From contig JAILWY010000029.1 in NCBI GenBank assembly GCA_022113835.1, positions 3,440,001 through 3,504,000 on the forward strand: a stretch of 64,000 nt of DNA, read 5' to 3'. Each line of letters opens with the position of its first letter. The stretch's first letter is position 1. Positions 22,340-34,887 of this stretch are shown here, one piece after another. The stretch comes from Atopsyche davidsoni (lineage: Eukaryota > Arthropoda > Insecta > Trichoptera > Hydrobiosidae). A program made the translations under genes and the position numbers. The notes below the pieces were generated by a model. The model ran no database searches. It was not told where the DNA came from and saw nothing but the letters and a program-made list of their open reading frames with translations.

Positions 22340-24398
22340 CCTCCTATGAGAAGAAAATTAATAATAATTACAGCTTTACAAAGCACCTATTATTAATATA
22401 ATTATACTCATGGGTTTTCGTTTCAAGGAATGTATTGAAAAGTTTGGCTATCTTTTATTCAAGCGCAGCTCTCCGAGAGCCAATATTCTTTATAATAATA
22501 CAAAAGGATTATTTTCTAACATTTATTTATAATAATAATCAAAAATCCGATTAACTCAATAATTGATTTACAGTTTTATTCACACTCGCAAAACTTGTGT
22601 CGAAAATCAGATAAATATGTTATACATAAACAATCAAGTATTTAATATGATTAAAAAAAGCATCTATGGAACTGAAATGCCACTTTATTTGATTAAGATC
22701 ACATTAGCAGGTTTATATTCGACTCGAGTGTCGAATTGAAACTGTTTTCAAATATATTACGTCGCTTGAAAATTTAGCAGTCCTAAATGTTTCACACCCT
22801 CGGCGGGGCAACTTATAATCCTGTACATCCAACAGTTTGAATTTGAAACAGCGTTTCAGTTTTACTAGTTTCAAACGAGTTTCAAATTTAATTTGAGCTA
22901 TTTAAGTGTAAAGAGTGTGTTATTTATTAATAAAAAAAATAAAAAGGTTCTTGTCTGTGTTTCGTCTTCTTCATAAAATCATCTGAAAACTCCCCTCGCA
23001 ATTTTTCAGTCCCCGGTTAAAAGCTATAAAGCCGAGAGATCCTTCGTCTCTCTTTTGGAAAACTATTTATATCTATTCTAATGCCTGATGTCATGTAACG
23101 CCACGAGAGAGACCCATTTCAGGCCCGAATGGGGATGTCTGAAAGACGAGAACTGATCGAAACTGTTATTTATATCAATCGTTCTTGATCCACGGCTATA
23201 CTTCTTACGGTTTTCATTCTTTTTAAAACATCTCTCATCTTTATATAAAGAAAAATTGCTATAAAAATAAATTAATAAAATAATTAATTTGACCTGAGCT
23301 TTGAGAATCACTGGATAATACAAATTGACCTGAAATAGATAGGAAAACAAATAAGAATAGGAGCAACTGCGCGCCAAGAGATAGAGCCTCCGGTGGAGTT
23401 TTAAGAGTTGTTTCAAATTGTTTATAAGGGAGCCGGCGCGATAGATTGGGGTAGTTTTTTTTAAATAACTAATTCTGAACATCAATTCGTTTCATTTGGG
23501 GCACCTTGAAAATAAAAATAATGACATTTGATCAATAAACGTCATACAATTTATATTATTGAAAACAAGCTTCAACGCAAAATCGTCAGTATGCTTCTTA
23601 GTGTCTCTGTAGTGTAGAGTAATGTTACTGTACTATGCTTGATTAAAAATCCGAGTAGTCATTATAGCTCTACGAGGGGCTGCGCACTATTAGTATCTTT
23701 AAAAGCTAACACCTGTCCTAATTGCGTCCGCCGTGAATGCACAATCGCTCGAGGCCGCACGAAGGCACTCGACTCTCCTCTCGGGTAAACGGCCGCAAAT
23801 TGCGCAGGGGTCGTCAAGCCGGGCCCGCAATTAGTCCCGGGCCCCCCGACCGCAGGGGACCCCGCTCTCCGCCCGCGGGGACCCTCTCATGCAGATTCGA
23901 CCGGTACTGAAACATCAAAACCGAACTATAATAGAATCTGCCCGCCGGCTCGAGTTGTTTTGATCCTGACGGACGATCCGCCCTGACAGGCGAATCCCAA
24001 ACTGACGTACCTCGGCTCACATCTGTTTCAATTAAGTATAAATGCGATTTACATTGACACCGCGCGTGTGTAAGTACAAAAGTGTCGTCGCCTATCTCTG
24101 GCAGTGTACAATCCGAGTCGAAGGGGCGGACAGTCACCTGTGAATTTGAAATTAATCACGTCTTCAATTAGTTCAGGTAGGAAAGAAGCACGTGCGAATA
24201 TAAATTGCCAAAGAGGAGACCTTTCATTATAAACTTCCTTTTTGAATATACAGTGGGTACGTAACTCACTGATTACATTCAAACATTGTCATAATTATAG
24301 ATTTATTATATATATAAATAAAAATTGTGTATAACACAACGAAAGCACTCAAACCATGTCCATATACAGTGAGATTTTAATATTTTTGAATAAAATAC
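22340..24398. other. Non-coding, GC island at 23740-23900
   Basis: AT-rich with one GC island (CCCGGGCCCCCCGACCGC; CTCCGCCCGCGGGGACC). Open frames on the minus strand at 23078 and 23814 show no family features. Confidence 0.35.
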
Positions 24399-24555
24399 GT
24401 TGGCATTATCACTCTGTATGATAATGCCAACGTGAAAGGTTGGCGAAACCGGTCACTAATAAAAATAAAAATGTGGAAAATCACTCAAGTATTTTATTCA
24501 AAAATATTAAAATGGAATTCCATCAAGTGCTCTCTGTCAAAAATATTGAATTTTA
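24399..24555 (+). mobile_element. Foldback element, right arm with 12-bp stub of left arm
   Basis: GTTGGCATTATC (24399-24410) and GATAATGCCAAC (24420-24431) form a perfect 12-bp inverted repeat around a 9-nt loop. The right arm and body then continue as in the copies at 9934 and 41098. Most of the left arm has been lost. Confidence 0.78.
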
Positions 24556-25222
24556 ATATACAGTATATAATACAATTATATCAACACCCGGAAGGCTAGG
24601 AGCGATGTAGCCCTGTCGCTGAGCGAAAGTTTAAAGCGTTATATACTATTGTGAAAACAATTTGATACGATGACCTAAAGACGTGTGTTTTCACTGTGGG
24701 ATTGAGTAAATGTTTGATTTCAATATATGTACATGTTTTTTTCTGTAAACACTCGGGTGTTTTATAGTCTGTTGACCTCGTCGCAGTAATCAGCGCGCAC
24801 AGAGGTCAGAATCGCTCGGCGGCATTAGCATTTTTATTGGCCGGCCCGGAGGTGATCGATAGGCCCGGCGCAACGGAAAGTCGACCCTACGGACCCCGGC
24901 GAGGGCCGGCCTTCTATTAACCCGCCGTGTTTCTTCATACAATGCACCGCTACGTGCCTCTTGTATGTAACCTATATACAGGGTGAGATTTCATTTATTC
25001 CCCCCGTGTGTGCGGGCCATTATGTATGATTTACGCGCTGAATGTACTGTGTCGCTGGTGCGTTACTCGGTCTCTTAGAAAAAAAAAATCTTCGGATTTA
25101 TTTTTAGTGATACTGGCGATTTCAGCCACAAGAAGAGCTGATAAATAAATATATATGGAATATTACAAAACTCAAAAGATCTTGTATATTCAATGAACAT
25201 TCGCGGATACAAAATGCGAATT

Positions 25223-25300
25223 TACTTCTTCTTCATCAAGTGACTTTCCTCAGAGGAGGTTGGCGACTTTTTCACTCGTGATATTTGAACATGTGTAAAG
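25223..25300 (-). mobile_element. LINE-tail-type repeat
   Basis: CTTCTTCTTCATCAAGTGAC, then CTCAGAGGAGGTTGGCGAC. It ends about 20 bp before the hAT element at 25321. Confidence 0.6.
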
Positions 25301-25320
25301 TATTTATCAAGCGTCTATAT

Positions 25321-25755
25321 CATAGGTTCCCAAAGTGGTCAATATCGACAATATGACAGCGAAAAATTAAATTGGGGTCCACGAACTGTAAATGGGGGTC
25401 TACAAGAGTGGATCCCATTGGCCATGTTGGTCACGATATTTTCGACGATATGCACGTTGAGTTAACACAACTGAACGACTATTTTCAATGTACAGCGTCA
25501 CTATTTCAATGGTTTAAATTGTACTGAATGAATGTTTCAAAACATGTTTACTCAAGTCAATCGGTTTATAAATGTCAAAGATATTCAATGTTTACATACC
25601 GACATAAAACATGGCGCACCCTGTATATCGGATGTCAAAAATATGTTTGAAGTTGATGAATTTTATAAAAAATCAATATTAGCAAGGCAGGGGTCTACGA
25701 AAAACAGGAAAACTCGACAAGGGGTCGACACAACAAAATAGTTCAGGAACCTATG
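25321..25755 (+). mobile_element. hAT element, internally deleted, with target duplication
   Basis: The ends CATAGGTTCCCAAAGTGG and (inverted) CATAGGTTCCTGAAC are flanked by GTCTATAT and GTCTATAA. The terminal segments GTGGTCAATATCGAC and TGACAGCGAAAAATTAAATT match the element at 34888-35529. A 69-codon open stretch (25532-25741) is not recognised as transposase. Confidence 0.78.
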
Positions 25756-28397
25756 GTCTATAAACATCGATTAAAATGTTTGCTCACCCCTTTACAATTT
25801 TCTGTGAACAGGCTTCATAATAATAATTATGATTATCTCTAGCGCGGCGTTTTTTTTTTTTTTTTTTTTTTTTTGTTTTCAACGTAGAGGATAAAAATAT
25901 ACAGGTTTATTGTACGTGTACACGGGGGCTCCTGAAAAATGTGAAGCTGAAACTAGAACAATAATATACCTGAAAAAGCACGACCCGCTGTAGTCCTGCC
26001 AGGCGCTAAATATAATACGAAGCAGGGCCGGACTTCCTGGGGGTGGCGGGGGTGACGAGGCAGCCGGGGTGGCGGGGGTGGCAGTTGTAAGTCGATAAAG
26101 TATTTATTACTAACATGAACTTGCTTTTTTTTTTCTTTTTTTTTTTCTCCCCTTTCTGCACCTGACTTGGGGGGTTGTTTTGTACTCCAAGCTCCGAGAT
26201 TTCTTCATCGAAGCGAATAGAATTAATAAACTCCACCCACTATATTTATACTAGAATCTTGCATTGCTATATCTAAGTACAAGATGATGATTAATCAGTT
26301 AGGGTTGTGATTTAAACCACTTCTGCCTAATCGTGGATAACGTCGCCCTCGATTACTTGCGTCTTTTTATTGCGCACTTAAAACTAACCCCTATTACGGT
26401 AGCCAGGCGAGTTTTAAGTTTATTTAAATTAGACACCCGCATATAGTGGGCTTAATATTTATATAAGAGAATAGCTTTAGAGCTGAATACTTTTCATCCC
26501 CAATTAAGCGTTGCTTTAAGTTAATCTTTTCGAAAGTTTTCTGATTACTAATAAATACACATTTATCACAGGTTTATTGTGTATAATTATTTTTTTTAGA
26601 TTTTCCATTTCATCTATGGATTCATTGTTTTAAAGCATAGTATTCTAGGTGCGGCTTGTTCGGGGTTTATTTCCATCGCCACCCCCTTTCATACTGAATT
26701 ATTCTCACACGTCCTATTTTTACCCCCTCGGAACTATGATTTGATTATTCCAGTACGTATATTTTAAAACGGTCAAGTGGAAATAGAAAATTCGATGTGT
26801 TATATTCGCGATTAAATCTGAACTGACCTTTAAGATGAACTACTGAATCGAAAATGCCTTTATTAGGCACTTTGCTGAAAAAAAAAAAAAATACTAAGCG
26901 GTTACGACACGTTTGATTATTTTAACAAAATTTCACGCCAGAGAGGCTTTCACGCGCTAAAGCAGTTCATGGGGTGGAGTTTTGTTTTAAAGTTTTATAT
27001 TACAATTTGTTCAGTATGTTCTTAGATTTTGATTCTTTCGATACTCCGACCCATCTTCAAGGAACTCGGAGCACCTTGAGCACGTTCAAATAAAAAAGGC
27101 CACCGAAAACTTGATTACACCTTAAAATCAAAATCGACTCCTAAGTAGAGTATGAAATATATCATTTGTAAAAAAAAAAAAAACAGTACGCGTGTATATA
27201 TTTTATATATTTACAAATGGAGACTTAATATTTTGATTGCTTGTCTGAGGGAAGTGAGAGAAAATCTTTACGACACCCTAAATATAAGGGTTGTACAAAA
27301 TTCCACCCTCGAGCCTGGATTGAGCCGCGGAGGCGTCTGAAAAATCTAAAAAAATAAAGCAACTTTTGGATGGGATTCCGCGAGAGATAATAAATTCTCT
27401 TTACACAGGGTGCGCCGTAATAGCTGCAGAATAAACGTGCGATTTACCATACAACCAGCCGACTCCGCGCGTACAGGGTGCCACGAAAACAGTAATTTAT
27501 TTAAAATTTAAATTGAAATCAATTAAAATATATCTGCTGTTATCAAATAAGCAAAATATATTTTTTTTTAAGTCTATTCATTATGCGAAACGTGTTTCGA
27601 TCTATTCAAGTCGTTTCTGTGTTATATTTAACAATACAAATTAAATGTGTTGTAGCGCACGACTTGGAAATGTCTGGCAATGTGGAGCAAATATAAATAA
27701 TTAAACATTCTCAAGTGAAATATACGCGTCTCGGTATTAAACTTGAATTGGACTGTGAGTTTGAAGGCCGCTGTACATCAACTGCGGGCTGCTTTGACAC
27801 ACTAACAAGGCTTTAAATATGATATACATTATTTGCCTGAAAGACACACCACGAATTACGCGACGCGGAGGTTAGGTTGGCTCTAGTGATGGTTGATGAA
27901 GATACTGCTTCAGCGTATATGTTTAAACTGCTTTTTTCAATCGTATAAAGCAGTTGTTTTTATGATCGGCAGCCTGCAGCTGTGGCCCAAATATACAAAC
28001 ACTATTTAAAATACATTTGTATCTATTTAGGGTAGGACTTAGAGATGCTGCTGTATTCTCAGAAAACTGCTTCTTTCTAATGCATAAACTATTATTTTTT
28101 TATATTGTTAAATGTTAAGTACAAGTACATCATTTGGGTCTTGTGGATCATTTTGAACTTCTATTGAAATGTATATATTGTCAGGATAACTATTTATATA
28201 CACAGCTGCTTTTCAATTACTTAAAAACTTCAGGGCTATTGTGTTTCTTGCAGAAATAAAGATGAGCTCATATCGCATCCAAAAACAACGTGTGCCATCT
28301 TGTTTATTAGCATTGTTAAGAAAAATAGGACGTTGAAGTGAATAATACAGTACAGAGCTTTTCTCAAAATGCTGCTTCTTTAAAACGAATTAGATAT

Positions 28398-28510
28398 TTT
28401 TGTCTTCTTCTTCAGGTGCTTCTCCTCAGGAGAGGTTGGTGATCATATTACTGAATAATATATCTATGTCTGTTCATGGTTTTTTGGTCCTTCTACACCG
28501 CAGTTTTATA
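28398..28510 (-). mobile_element. LINE-tail-type repeat
   Basis: GTCTTCTTCTTCAGGTGC, CTCCTCAGGAGAGGTTGG, TGTCTGTTCATGG, CCTTCTACACCGCAG. Same family and orientation as 20408. Confidence 0.62.
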
Positions 28511-29394
28511 TTCAAAGAAAAGCTCTGCACTTTAACAGAGCTTTTTTTTCTTCAAAATGCTGCTAAATGTAGCTGTTTTTTTTCCCTTTGCAACCCCCAA
28601 CACTAGTCAAGTCGAATCACCAGATCCACAGCTCTGAAGCCCACCCTTCAGTAAGTCGAAATATCGCTTAACAACCGTGAATATCGCTTTTTCTGTTTCT
28701 GGGGCTTTGTAAGAAGGCCTCATATATTGAGTGTGAAATAACACCCTCAGCGAAGCAGAATTTAAACTACGTTAAGCTCCATTTTAAATAAATTAAGCGT
28801 TATTTATTTGCATATAAGCATAATTACATAGTTTTAAAAACAATTTATCAATTAACAAACAGGGGTTATTCTAAACATCAAAACTAACCACAAAAATCAT
28901 ATCTTTCAAGAACGATTGTGTCGGCTGATAATTTTATCGTAATATTTAAATTAAATGTAAAAGTAATTTATTTTTAATATATTGATTCTTAGAATCCTCT
29001 TACTCAGGGGGGGCGGGGGTGCCCGTGTAAGGGAAGTTATTTGGGAATTTGCCGCTTTATTTTTATTCCTACCCGCCTGCTCCCAGAGGATGCCGCTCTG
29101 GAGGGACCTGTAAAATCCACCCTCGAAATAAGGGTTGCTTTTATGCTGAAAAAGAGATCGCCTACTACGTTAATGGTATTCAAATACTAATGTATATTCA
29201 TAAATACCTAATATACAAAAAAAAAAAAGAACCCCTTCACGCGCGCCCTTATCTGTCTGACGTAGGCAATAACACCGGAGACCTGCCGCTTAAGCGACGC
29301 CACCATGGTTTTTTAGACAATTTACCTAAAATCTTTCTGAAAGGTACTTGTTCGTGATACTGAAAATCATTTAAGACATATTGTCATATTTTAT

Positions 29395-29555
29395 TCTTCT
29401 TCAGGTGCCTCTCCTCGGAGGAGTTTGGTGATCATCTCATTGAATATATGTCTTTTCATGGTTTTCTTAAGAAAAATAGTGTAGTCTGTAGTGAGTCCAA
29501 TCTAAGTATTGCTGTTACCCAATAGCATTGTAATACAGTACATACTCACAAACCT
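29395..29555 (-). mobile_element. LINE-tail-type repeat
   Basis: CTTCTTCAGGTGCCTCTCC, GGAGGAGTTTGGTGATCATC, TCATGGTTTTCTTAAG, then TTACCCAATAGCATTG shared with 1120. Confidence 0.62.
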
Positions 29556-30034
29556 CTTGCATTTAATTTATAATACAAAAAACCAGTCAGTCATAGACAA
29601 TCCATCGAATTTTCATATCCATTCAATTCCGATGCATGATTTCAGTTTTTAATCGACAGAAAATCGCCATTTTCAGCGGCCCGAATTGGAGCTGTTACTG
29701 CTCAATGATGCGTCATCGAGTGCTGCATTTTATTTTATTTCTGCTTCAGCTATTAGTCGGCCACCGGCCATTGGCTGGATATTCAGCCAATCTGAATAAT
29801 TAAACCAGTCGGTGCCTCGGCTCGCTTTTTTAAACAATTTCAGCATTGCCGGCGTGCTTGTTAGCATCCGATATTTGCTGTCGATACAAGCGCGTCAAAC
29901 GGAGAATCATCACGGCCCAGTGATATAAATTATCTAGATAATGTTTATTTGTATTTAAATTAGCAAATTATTGTCATAATAGCACGCCACAGGAGTATCA
30001 AATATAAATACCAGAGTTTTTTTAGTCAGCTAAA

Positions 30035-30070
30035 CCCTCTGGGGAGGAGCACATGAAGAAGAAGAAAAGT
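30035..30070 (+). mobile_element. Short LINE tail in + orientation, ending (GAA)n
   Basis: CCCTCTGGGGAGGAGCAC then ATGAAGAAGAAG. It directly abuts the TTAA-bounded repeat copy 2. This is one of few copies in + orientation; another such tail occurs near 48478. Confidence 0.5.
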
Positions 30071-30654
30071 TTAAGGCAGTTGCTCCCAGCCGTATAATTG
30101 CCTCTCAGTCCATTACCTGGCGAAATCGTATCATTTAATTAATTTAATTGTCACTTTATTTTTCTATATCGAAAGTTGATTTATTTACAGAGTATTGAGA
30201 AAACTATAAATTATATTTACCTATTTTTTATTATTTAATTAACGTCCATTTTCAGGGTAAAATAAAATCTTGAAGATGTTGAAAAATTGGATAAAATGGC
30301 GACTTTTCAAAACCAAAGTTTATTAAATATATATATTTTTTTTAATTTTTAAATTAATAAGACGCACGTGGTTTATATTTAATCTTTTAATTCCAATTGA
30401 AAAAAAGACTTTTAAATGTTTAGGATTCTTGGAAAATGTACCGGACGAATCTCCAAATTCGTACACTTCAATCGGAAAAACACATATTTATCATATTAAT
30501 TGTAAATTTATAAGAAATAAAAATATATTGTGCTCGGAAAAAGGGATGTATCAAACTTTTTGCATTTAAATATTTTTTATTAGTGCAGTCGATTTTTCGC
30601 AAAACGGACTAGAAAATTATCAAAAAAACTCGATTGTGCGACCTAGACCCTTAA
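30071..30654 (+). mobile_element. TTAA-bounded dispersed repeat, copy 2 (longer)
   Basis: 584 bp against 534 bp for the copy at 7441; the extra block lies at about 30440-30490 (GGACGAATCTCCAAATTCG and following). The ends are TTAAGGCAGTTGCTCCC and GACCTAGACCCTTAA. It is immediately preceded by a LINE-type (GAA)n tail. Confidence 0.72.
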
Positions 30655-31097
30655 GGAGTTATTGCTTTCAGAGTTCTCGTGTTGGTTCATTTAAGGTATA
30701 AACAATAAATTTAGGCAATGATAAATATTTTTAAAAAATAAACACGTCACACAGAGCCTCTTCAATTAACCCTATCGCGCCCACGCCTGTCGTGTCCGTC
30801 GGCCGAAAGTTGAAAATTCGCAAAAATCGCAGGCTTTTGTTTCGGGCGTCATCGCGACTCGTTTGTTTTGCAAATTTTTCCACCCCACTCGATGGGCTAT
30901 CAATTTTAAAGATCGAGCCGGTGTGATTGATGCGATTCCCCCCTTTTTTTTTTTATTCTCTACATCCCCTTTTTATTGCGCATCGAATATGACAATTGTT
31001 TTTATGACACCGTAGTGTGTGTGTTTTTTTTTTTTTGCGCTGGAAAATAAATAGCTCATGCTTTCATTTACTTATGGACTTTAATTTTGTTTTTCAG

Positions 31098-31220
31098 GTC
31101 TCAACGTGCGCACGTCCATAGCGATCCTCAACTGCCTGCTGGCTCGGCAGCTGTGCTTCGAGGACGCCTCGTGCTCCGCTATCCTGGAAATCATACCGAG
31201 GGTCTGCGGCTCTGAGCTCG
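31098..31220 (+). CDS. Gfrl: Gfrl-like receptor, exon A (first half of GDNF/GAS1 module 1)
   Basis: Internal exon of a GDNF-receptor-alpha-like protein; vertebrate members are cell-surface co-receptors for GDNF ligands, and a Drosophila homologue is reported to interact with NCAM/FasII. It encodes about 40 residues with four cysteines spaced C-x6-C-x5-C-x10-C (NCLLARQLC, then DASC, then PRVC). The acceptor is TTTTTCAG at 31097 and the donor GTGAGT begins at 31221. It enters with two bases of a split codon and leaves with one, so it is phase 1 at both ends and joins exon B in frame as GSEL-VAC. Because it enters in phase 1, an upstream exon must exist; I found none, and no signal peptide is visible. 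Reading on into the intron meets AT microsatellite sequence, so the exon end is clear. Family assignment rests on the cysteine pattern shared with exons B to D. Confidence 0.85.
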
Positions 31221-31334
31221 GTGAGTCTAAAATACGTAGACGGTTCGAGGTATATATATATATATATATAGGTAAATCGATATTATTTATGACATCTGCC
31301 ATCCTTCAGTTGACACGGTAGGACCGTTTCGATC

Positions 31335-31640
31335 CCAAACTGAAGAAAATATAAAAAAGGGGTTCTTTCACCAAGACAACGCACCGGCCCACAAGTCGGC
31401 CATTGCAATTACACAATTACGCCATTAAGGCTACAAATTGGTCGAACATCCACTATATTCGCCAGATTTGGTATTCCAGTGACTTTTTCCTGTTCCCAAA
31501 CCTGAAGAAATGGCTCAAATGATGAAGTCATGACCGAAACTTCGCAAGAGGAAAACAAATTGGTACATCGTCTTGAAAAGTGTATCGCCCTAGAAGGTAC
31601 CTAGGCCTTTCTACTTTAGGCCGGAAATACATCGGAAGAC
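31335..31640 (+). pseudogene. Mariner transposase C-terminal remnant (second subfamily)
   Basis: The + strand reads KKGFFHQDNAPAHKS, then after a stop KLVEHPLYSPDL, then LFPVPK and DKLVHRLEKCIALEG. These are the HxDNAPxH and SPDL blocks around the second and third catalytic Asp of a mariner different from the copies at 11410 and 36950. Several stops and frameshifts. It starts about 110 bp after exon A. Confidence 0.8.
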
Positions 31641-32353
31641 CCTCGTACAACCCATCCCTCAATGTTTAATTTGTTTCGTAAACGCACTGTAGCCTCAAAC
31701 ATAACCTCAAAAATCTCATTATTACACCGCACGGGATAGCGATCGCGCACGTCCGCCGCAGCGCGGGGACATTAGTTCCTAACTACAATACCCGGAGGAG
31801 TCTCAGATTTTATCGCCACGGCAAGTCGAAACGAACACAGGGCCCGACGGCCACTTTCGCCGCCGAAAAATAGCACGTAGGCGGCGCAGCTTCGGGCCGA
31901 GACTCGCGGCAGATCGTTCGTATGATTTAGTGCTCCACCGCGGGAAAAGGTTGAATTTATCTCCTTGGGTGTGTTGTAAATCAAAAATGACTTAGCACAT
32001 CCTGCCCGCGGGATGTGTATCCACTATTTCTATGATGCCGCACAGTGGATCCAGACCGCCACCCGGGCACTCATGACTCTCTCATGGCGATAAATAACGG
32101 GGAGCTGCAGAGCGCTGTAGTTTGTGTTGTATTCTCGCCGAAACACAAAAACCGAATATCGCGAGGGTGGAAAAAATATGCTCTCGAAACGAAACCGTTG
32201 CGAAAGAACGCGAGTATTGAACGTTATTGTACTTGAAGCCTTCTGTTATCATTACACATCAAAGTGTCATCAAAAATTGATATGCAGTAACCTTATTTGT
32301 GCTCTGAAATATAACAGGGGTCTTTACATATAAATTTTACAATACCTCTAGCA

Positions 32354-32422
32354 CAGTGCTTCTCAAAGTGGTCAACGTCTATGAAAAGGGGTCCGTGGGC
32401 CAAAAGAGCATGAGAGCCACTG
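32354..32422. mobile_element. Very short (69 bp) hAT-type MITE
   Basis: CAGTGCTTCTC and GAGAGCCACTG form 9/11-matched terminal inverted repeats; the flanks CTCTAGCA and CTCTAGTC look like a decayed 8-bp target duplication. A solo related end (CAGTGCTTTTCAAAGTGG) is at 9852. Confidence 0.6.
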
Positions 32423-34887
32423 CTCTAGTCGTTTGCAGTCATTATATGAAGCTTTTTTTGCTTCATCAGTGCATTGATACAACTAATCAAATTATCAAAC
32501 GCATAGTTTTGTTTGTGTTGTGTGTACGTTTCAATTGTGTATCGGACACCACTGGGTTCAAAAAAAAATTCTTGAAAACATTGAAAAATATTATTCGCCG
32601 GTCTCGCGTGCTTTGTAAAGTTCAATGGCTCTATTTGTAAGCATTCACGTTCGGTTTTGAAAAGTAATTAATTTAATGAATGCAGTGGCTGTGCGCTGCG
32701 TAACCTGGCCGCGGTGTCACGCCCCCCCCCGCCCCACTTCCGCCCCGCTGAAGGGTCCTCAGCCGGGAACAAAGATGGCCGCCCTTCCGGTGGCGGCGGA
32801 GCCTGCTCCCGGCCATTGTAGCAAACTTCCCCGCGGAGGCTTGCCCGGGACCCGTTCGCGTGTAGTTCGCGAATCTGTAGCATTTAAAGTTTACTTTTGA
32901 CGGCGGCATATGTATAAATATATATATATTATATAACGGGAAATTCCCCAATATCAATGCCTCAAAAATATATTTTATATTATTAATTTTAAATCCCACT
33001 TGAATATTCAATGAATTACTATTTTTCACCTCAGCAAGCTTATTGCGTGTACAATCGATAATAGCCAACTCATTAGAGATGGATATTAATTATGATTTTT
33101 TTTTTTTAATACCAATTTGTATTCACCTTTGTGTTACGTCGTCTATTCTCTGGCGCAGAGCGTCTCTGGGATCGTCCCATAAACGCAGCCACGTTAACGA
33201 GTGCATTTTTTATTGCGGTCCCTTTCATCTGCGCATTTTTAATGCCATTGTGTGTTTTCTGTCTCTTTTCTTCGCCTCCCCCCCCCCTTTTCCACCTGAG
33301 CAGGTCGCAGAATGCCAGTTAATTATACCCTCTGGTAAATATTTAAAGGTTTTTTTATTATTTATTGCAATCACAGCGGGGGTGCATTTTTGGGTGCTTT
33401 GTTATACATAGAACGCAACATTTTTGCTGCGAAAATTACTACGCATACCTAAAGTGGCTGGGACATTACGATATTTTTTTTATATATAAATACACTCATT
33501 TCTCAGAGGGTTATTGTGTCATCCTTTTTTCTATCTCTATTTCATGTAGACCGTATTATTTGGAAGGGGGAAGTCTTTTTATCCGACCACCAATTTTTTT
33601 TTATGTATATGTACTCGCAGAGATAAGAATCTATCATATGACGATGAGTCCCGTTGTGGCGTTTATTTCGTTCATTGCAGATTTCCATGACCGCTCGATT
33701 CGTTGGGTTAGGTTAGGTTAAAAAAAAAAAAAAGGTTAGGTACAAGTTTTTTAGGGGTCGGATAAAAAACAAGTACCAATAAAACAATTGTAATTTTCCA
33801 GCCGTTTGGTATTTCATATTTTTATACCGTCGTTTTACACGAACGTTTGAATCTTTATATCTGTTGTTTTAACATGGAGTATTACAAAATAAACCTGTAT
33901 GTGTTTAAATAAACACCGCTAGATTTCGGTCACATAGTTTGAATATTAAATATATATATATATATCTCAGGTTCCTGAGATGCCAAAACAAACGCTTGGA
34001 AGGCAATAGGGCTCAAGCACAAAACTTTCGTAGTCTCCCTGCTATTTGGGTTTAACATGTAGTATCACAATTTAACAAGTTTGTCGTGAACGTTCGTTCG
34101 AAGTCGGGCCGGATATTTCGGGGGGGCAGCTTGTACACTAAAAATATCAAAAATTAAATAAATCCCAGGTTCCGGGGGCTTCCTCCCGCGGCGGTGCGCT
34201 CGTTTGTCGGCGCAAAAACAATAAAACAGCGGCCGGGACAAAGGACGCCATTGTGGATTATACGGCGTTAATAAACAATTAATTGTGTTCAAATTAAACG
34301 CAGGTGGGGTGGGTGAAGAGAGAGGGGGGGGGGGGGGCGCCGCTGGCAGGGGTCGCCGACCATGCTCCGGAAGAAAAAAAAAACTTATTCGAAACAAGTC
34401 AAAATTTATATAAAATAATTGTTTGGAACGCTAAGGAAGTTTCGCTACTCCTAGCCTTTGAAGGTGTAGTAGTAATTTGCATTGAAAGTATTTTTGTGTC
34501 GTTTTAACTTCAGAGTGGTCTGGAAATGCATTGCACTGTGAAAAACTATTGTTCGGTAATAGATTTACAAAAGTTTTTCCTGGCTCTCGGAGCCGCCGGT
34601 TGGCCGCCCCGATCTCATTTTAAAGACAGGCGCGGCCCTCGCGATCTTCACCCCGCCATTGTTAGTCACCCCCCACGGCCCCTCTCTCTTCAGGCCCAGC
34701 CACCCGTCTTGCCAGTCCTCCTCGGGTGACGCCAACTAGACTACAGATCTTGGTGTATCTTTCATTTCCACTCTGTGTCTTCAGTATCGAAACACCATGG
34801 CTGAAGAAATCAACACTCTTGACGAAACATGAACATGTGAGAAAAAGTGATGATTCGGTTTTTTGTGACCATCTTGAGGGACTAAAC
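32423..34887. other. Intron A-B, GC islands and AT stretches
   Basis: GC islands at 32690-32870, 34090-34360 and 34590-34740. AAGATGGCCGCCC at 32773 resembles a YY1/Pho site. An acceptor-like site at 33302 leads to a 31-base segment I do not accept as an exon. Confidence 0.4.
33706..33740 (+). repeat. Short interstitial TTAGG repeat interrupted by poly-A
   Basis: GGGTTAGGTTAGGTT is followed by a run of A and then another GGTTAGGT. Similar short runs lie at 6331-6342, 59103-59115 and 62584-62594. TTAGG is the ancestral insect telomere unit; interstitial copies can arise by repair. Confidence 0.7.

Larger units (their letters stand above)
25760..30030. other. AT-rich non-coding stretch
   Basis: Poly-T at 25851-25874; two direct CAGGGTG motifs at 27405 and 27474; LINE tails at 28398 and 29395. 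No exon supported. Confidence 0.4.

Noticed and set aside
32668..33068. 71- and 131-codon minus-strand frames at 32668-33068
   Set aside because: Part lies in a GC island and part in AT-rich intron; no domain or splice support.
33302..33334. Acceptor-like pyrimidine tract plus CAG at 33302 and GTAAAT at 33334
   Set aside because: The 31-base segment would break the phase 1 chain between exons A and B, and the donor is weak.
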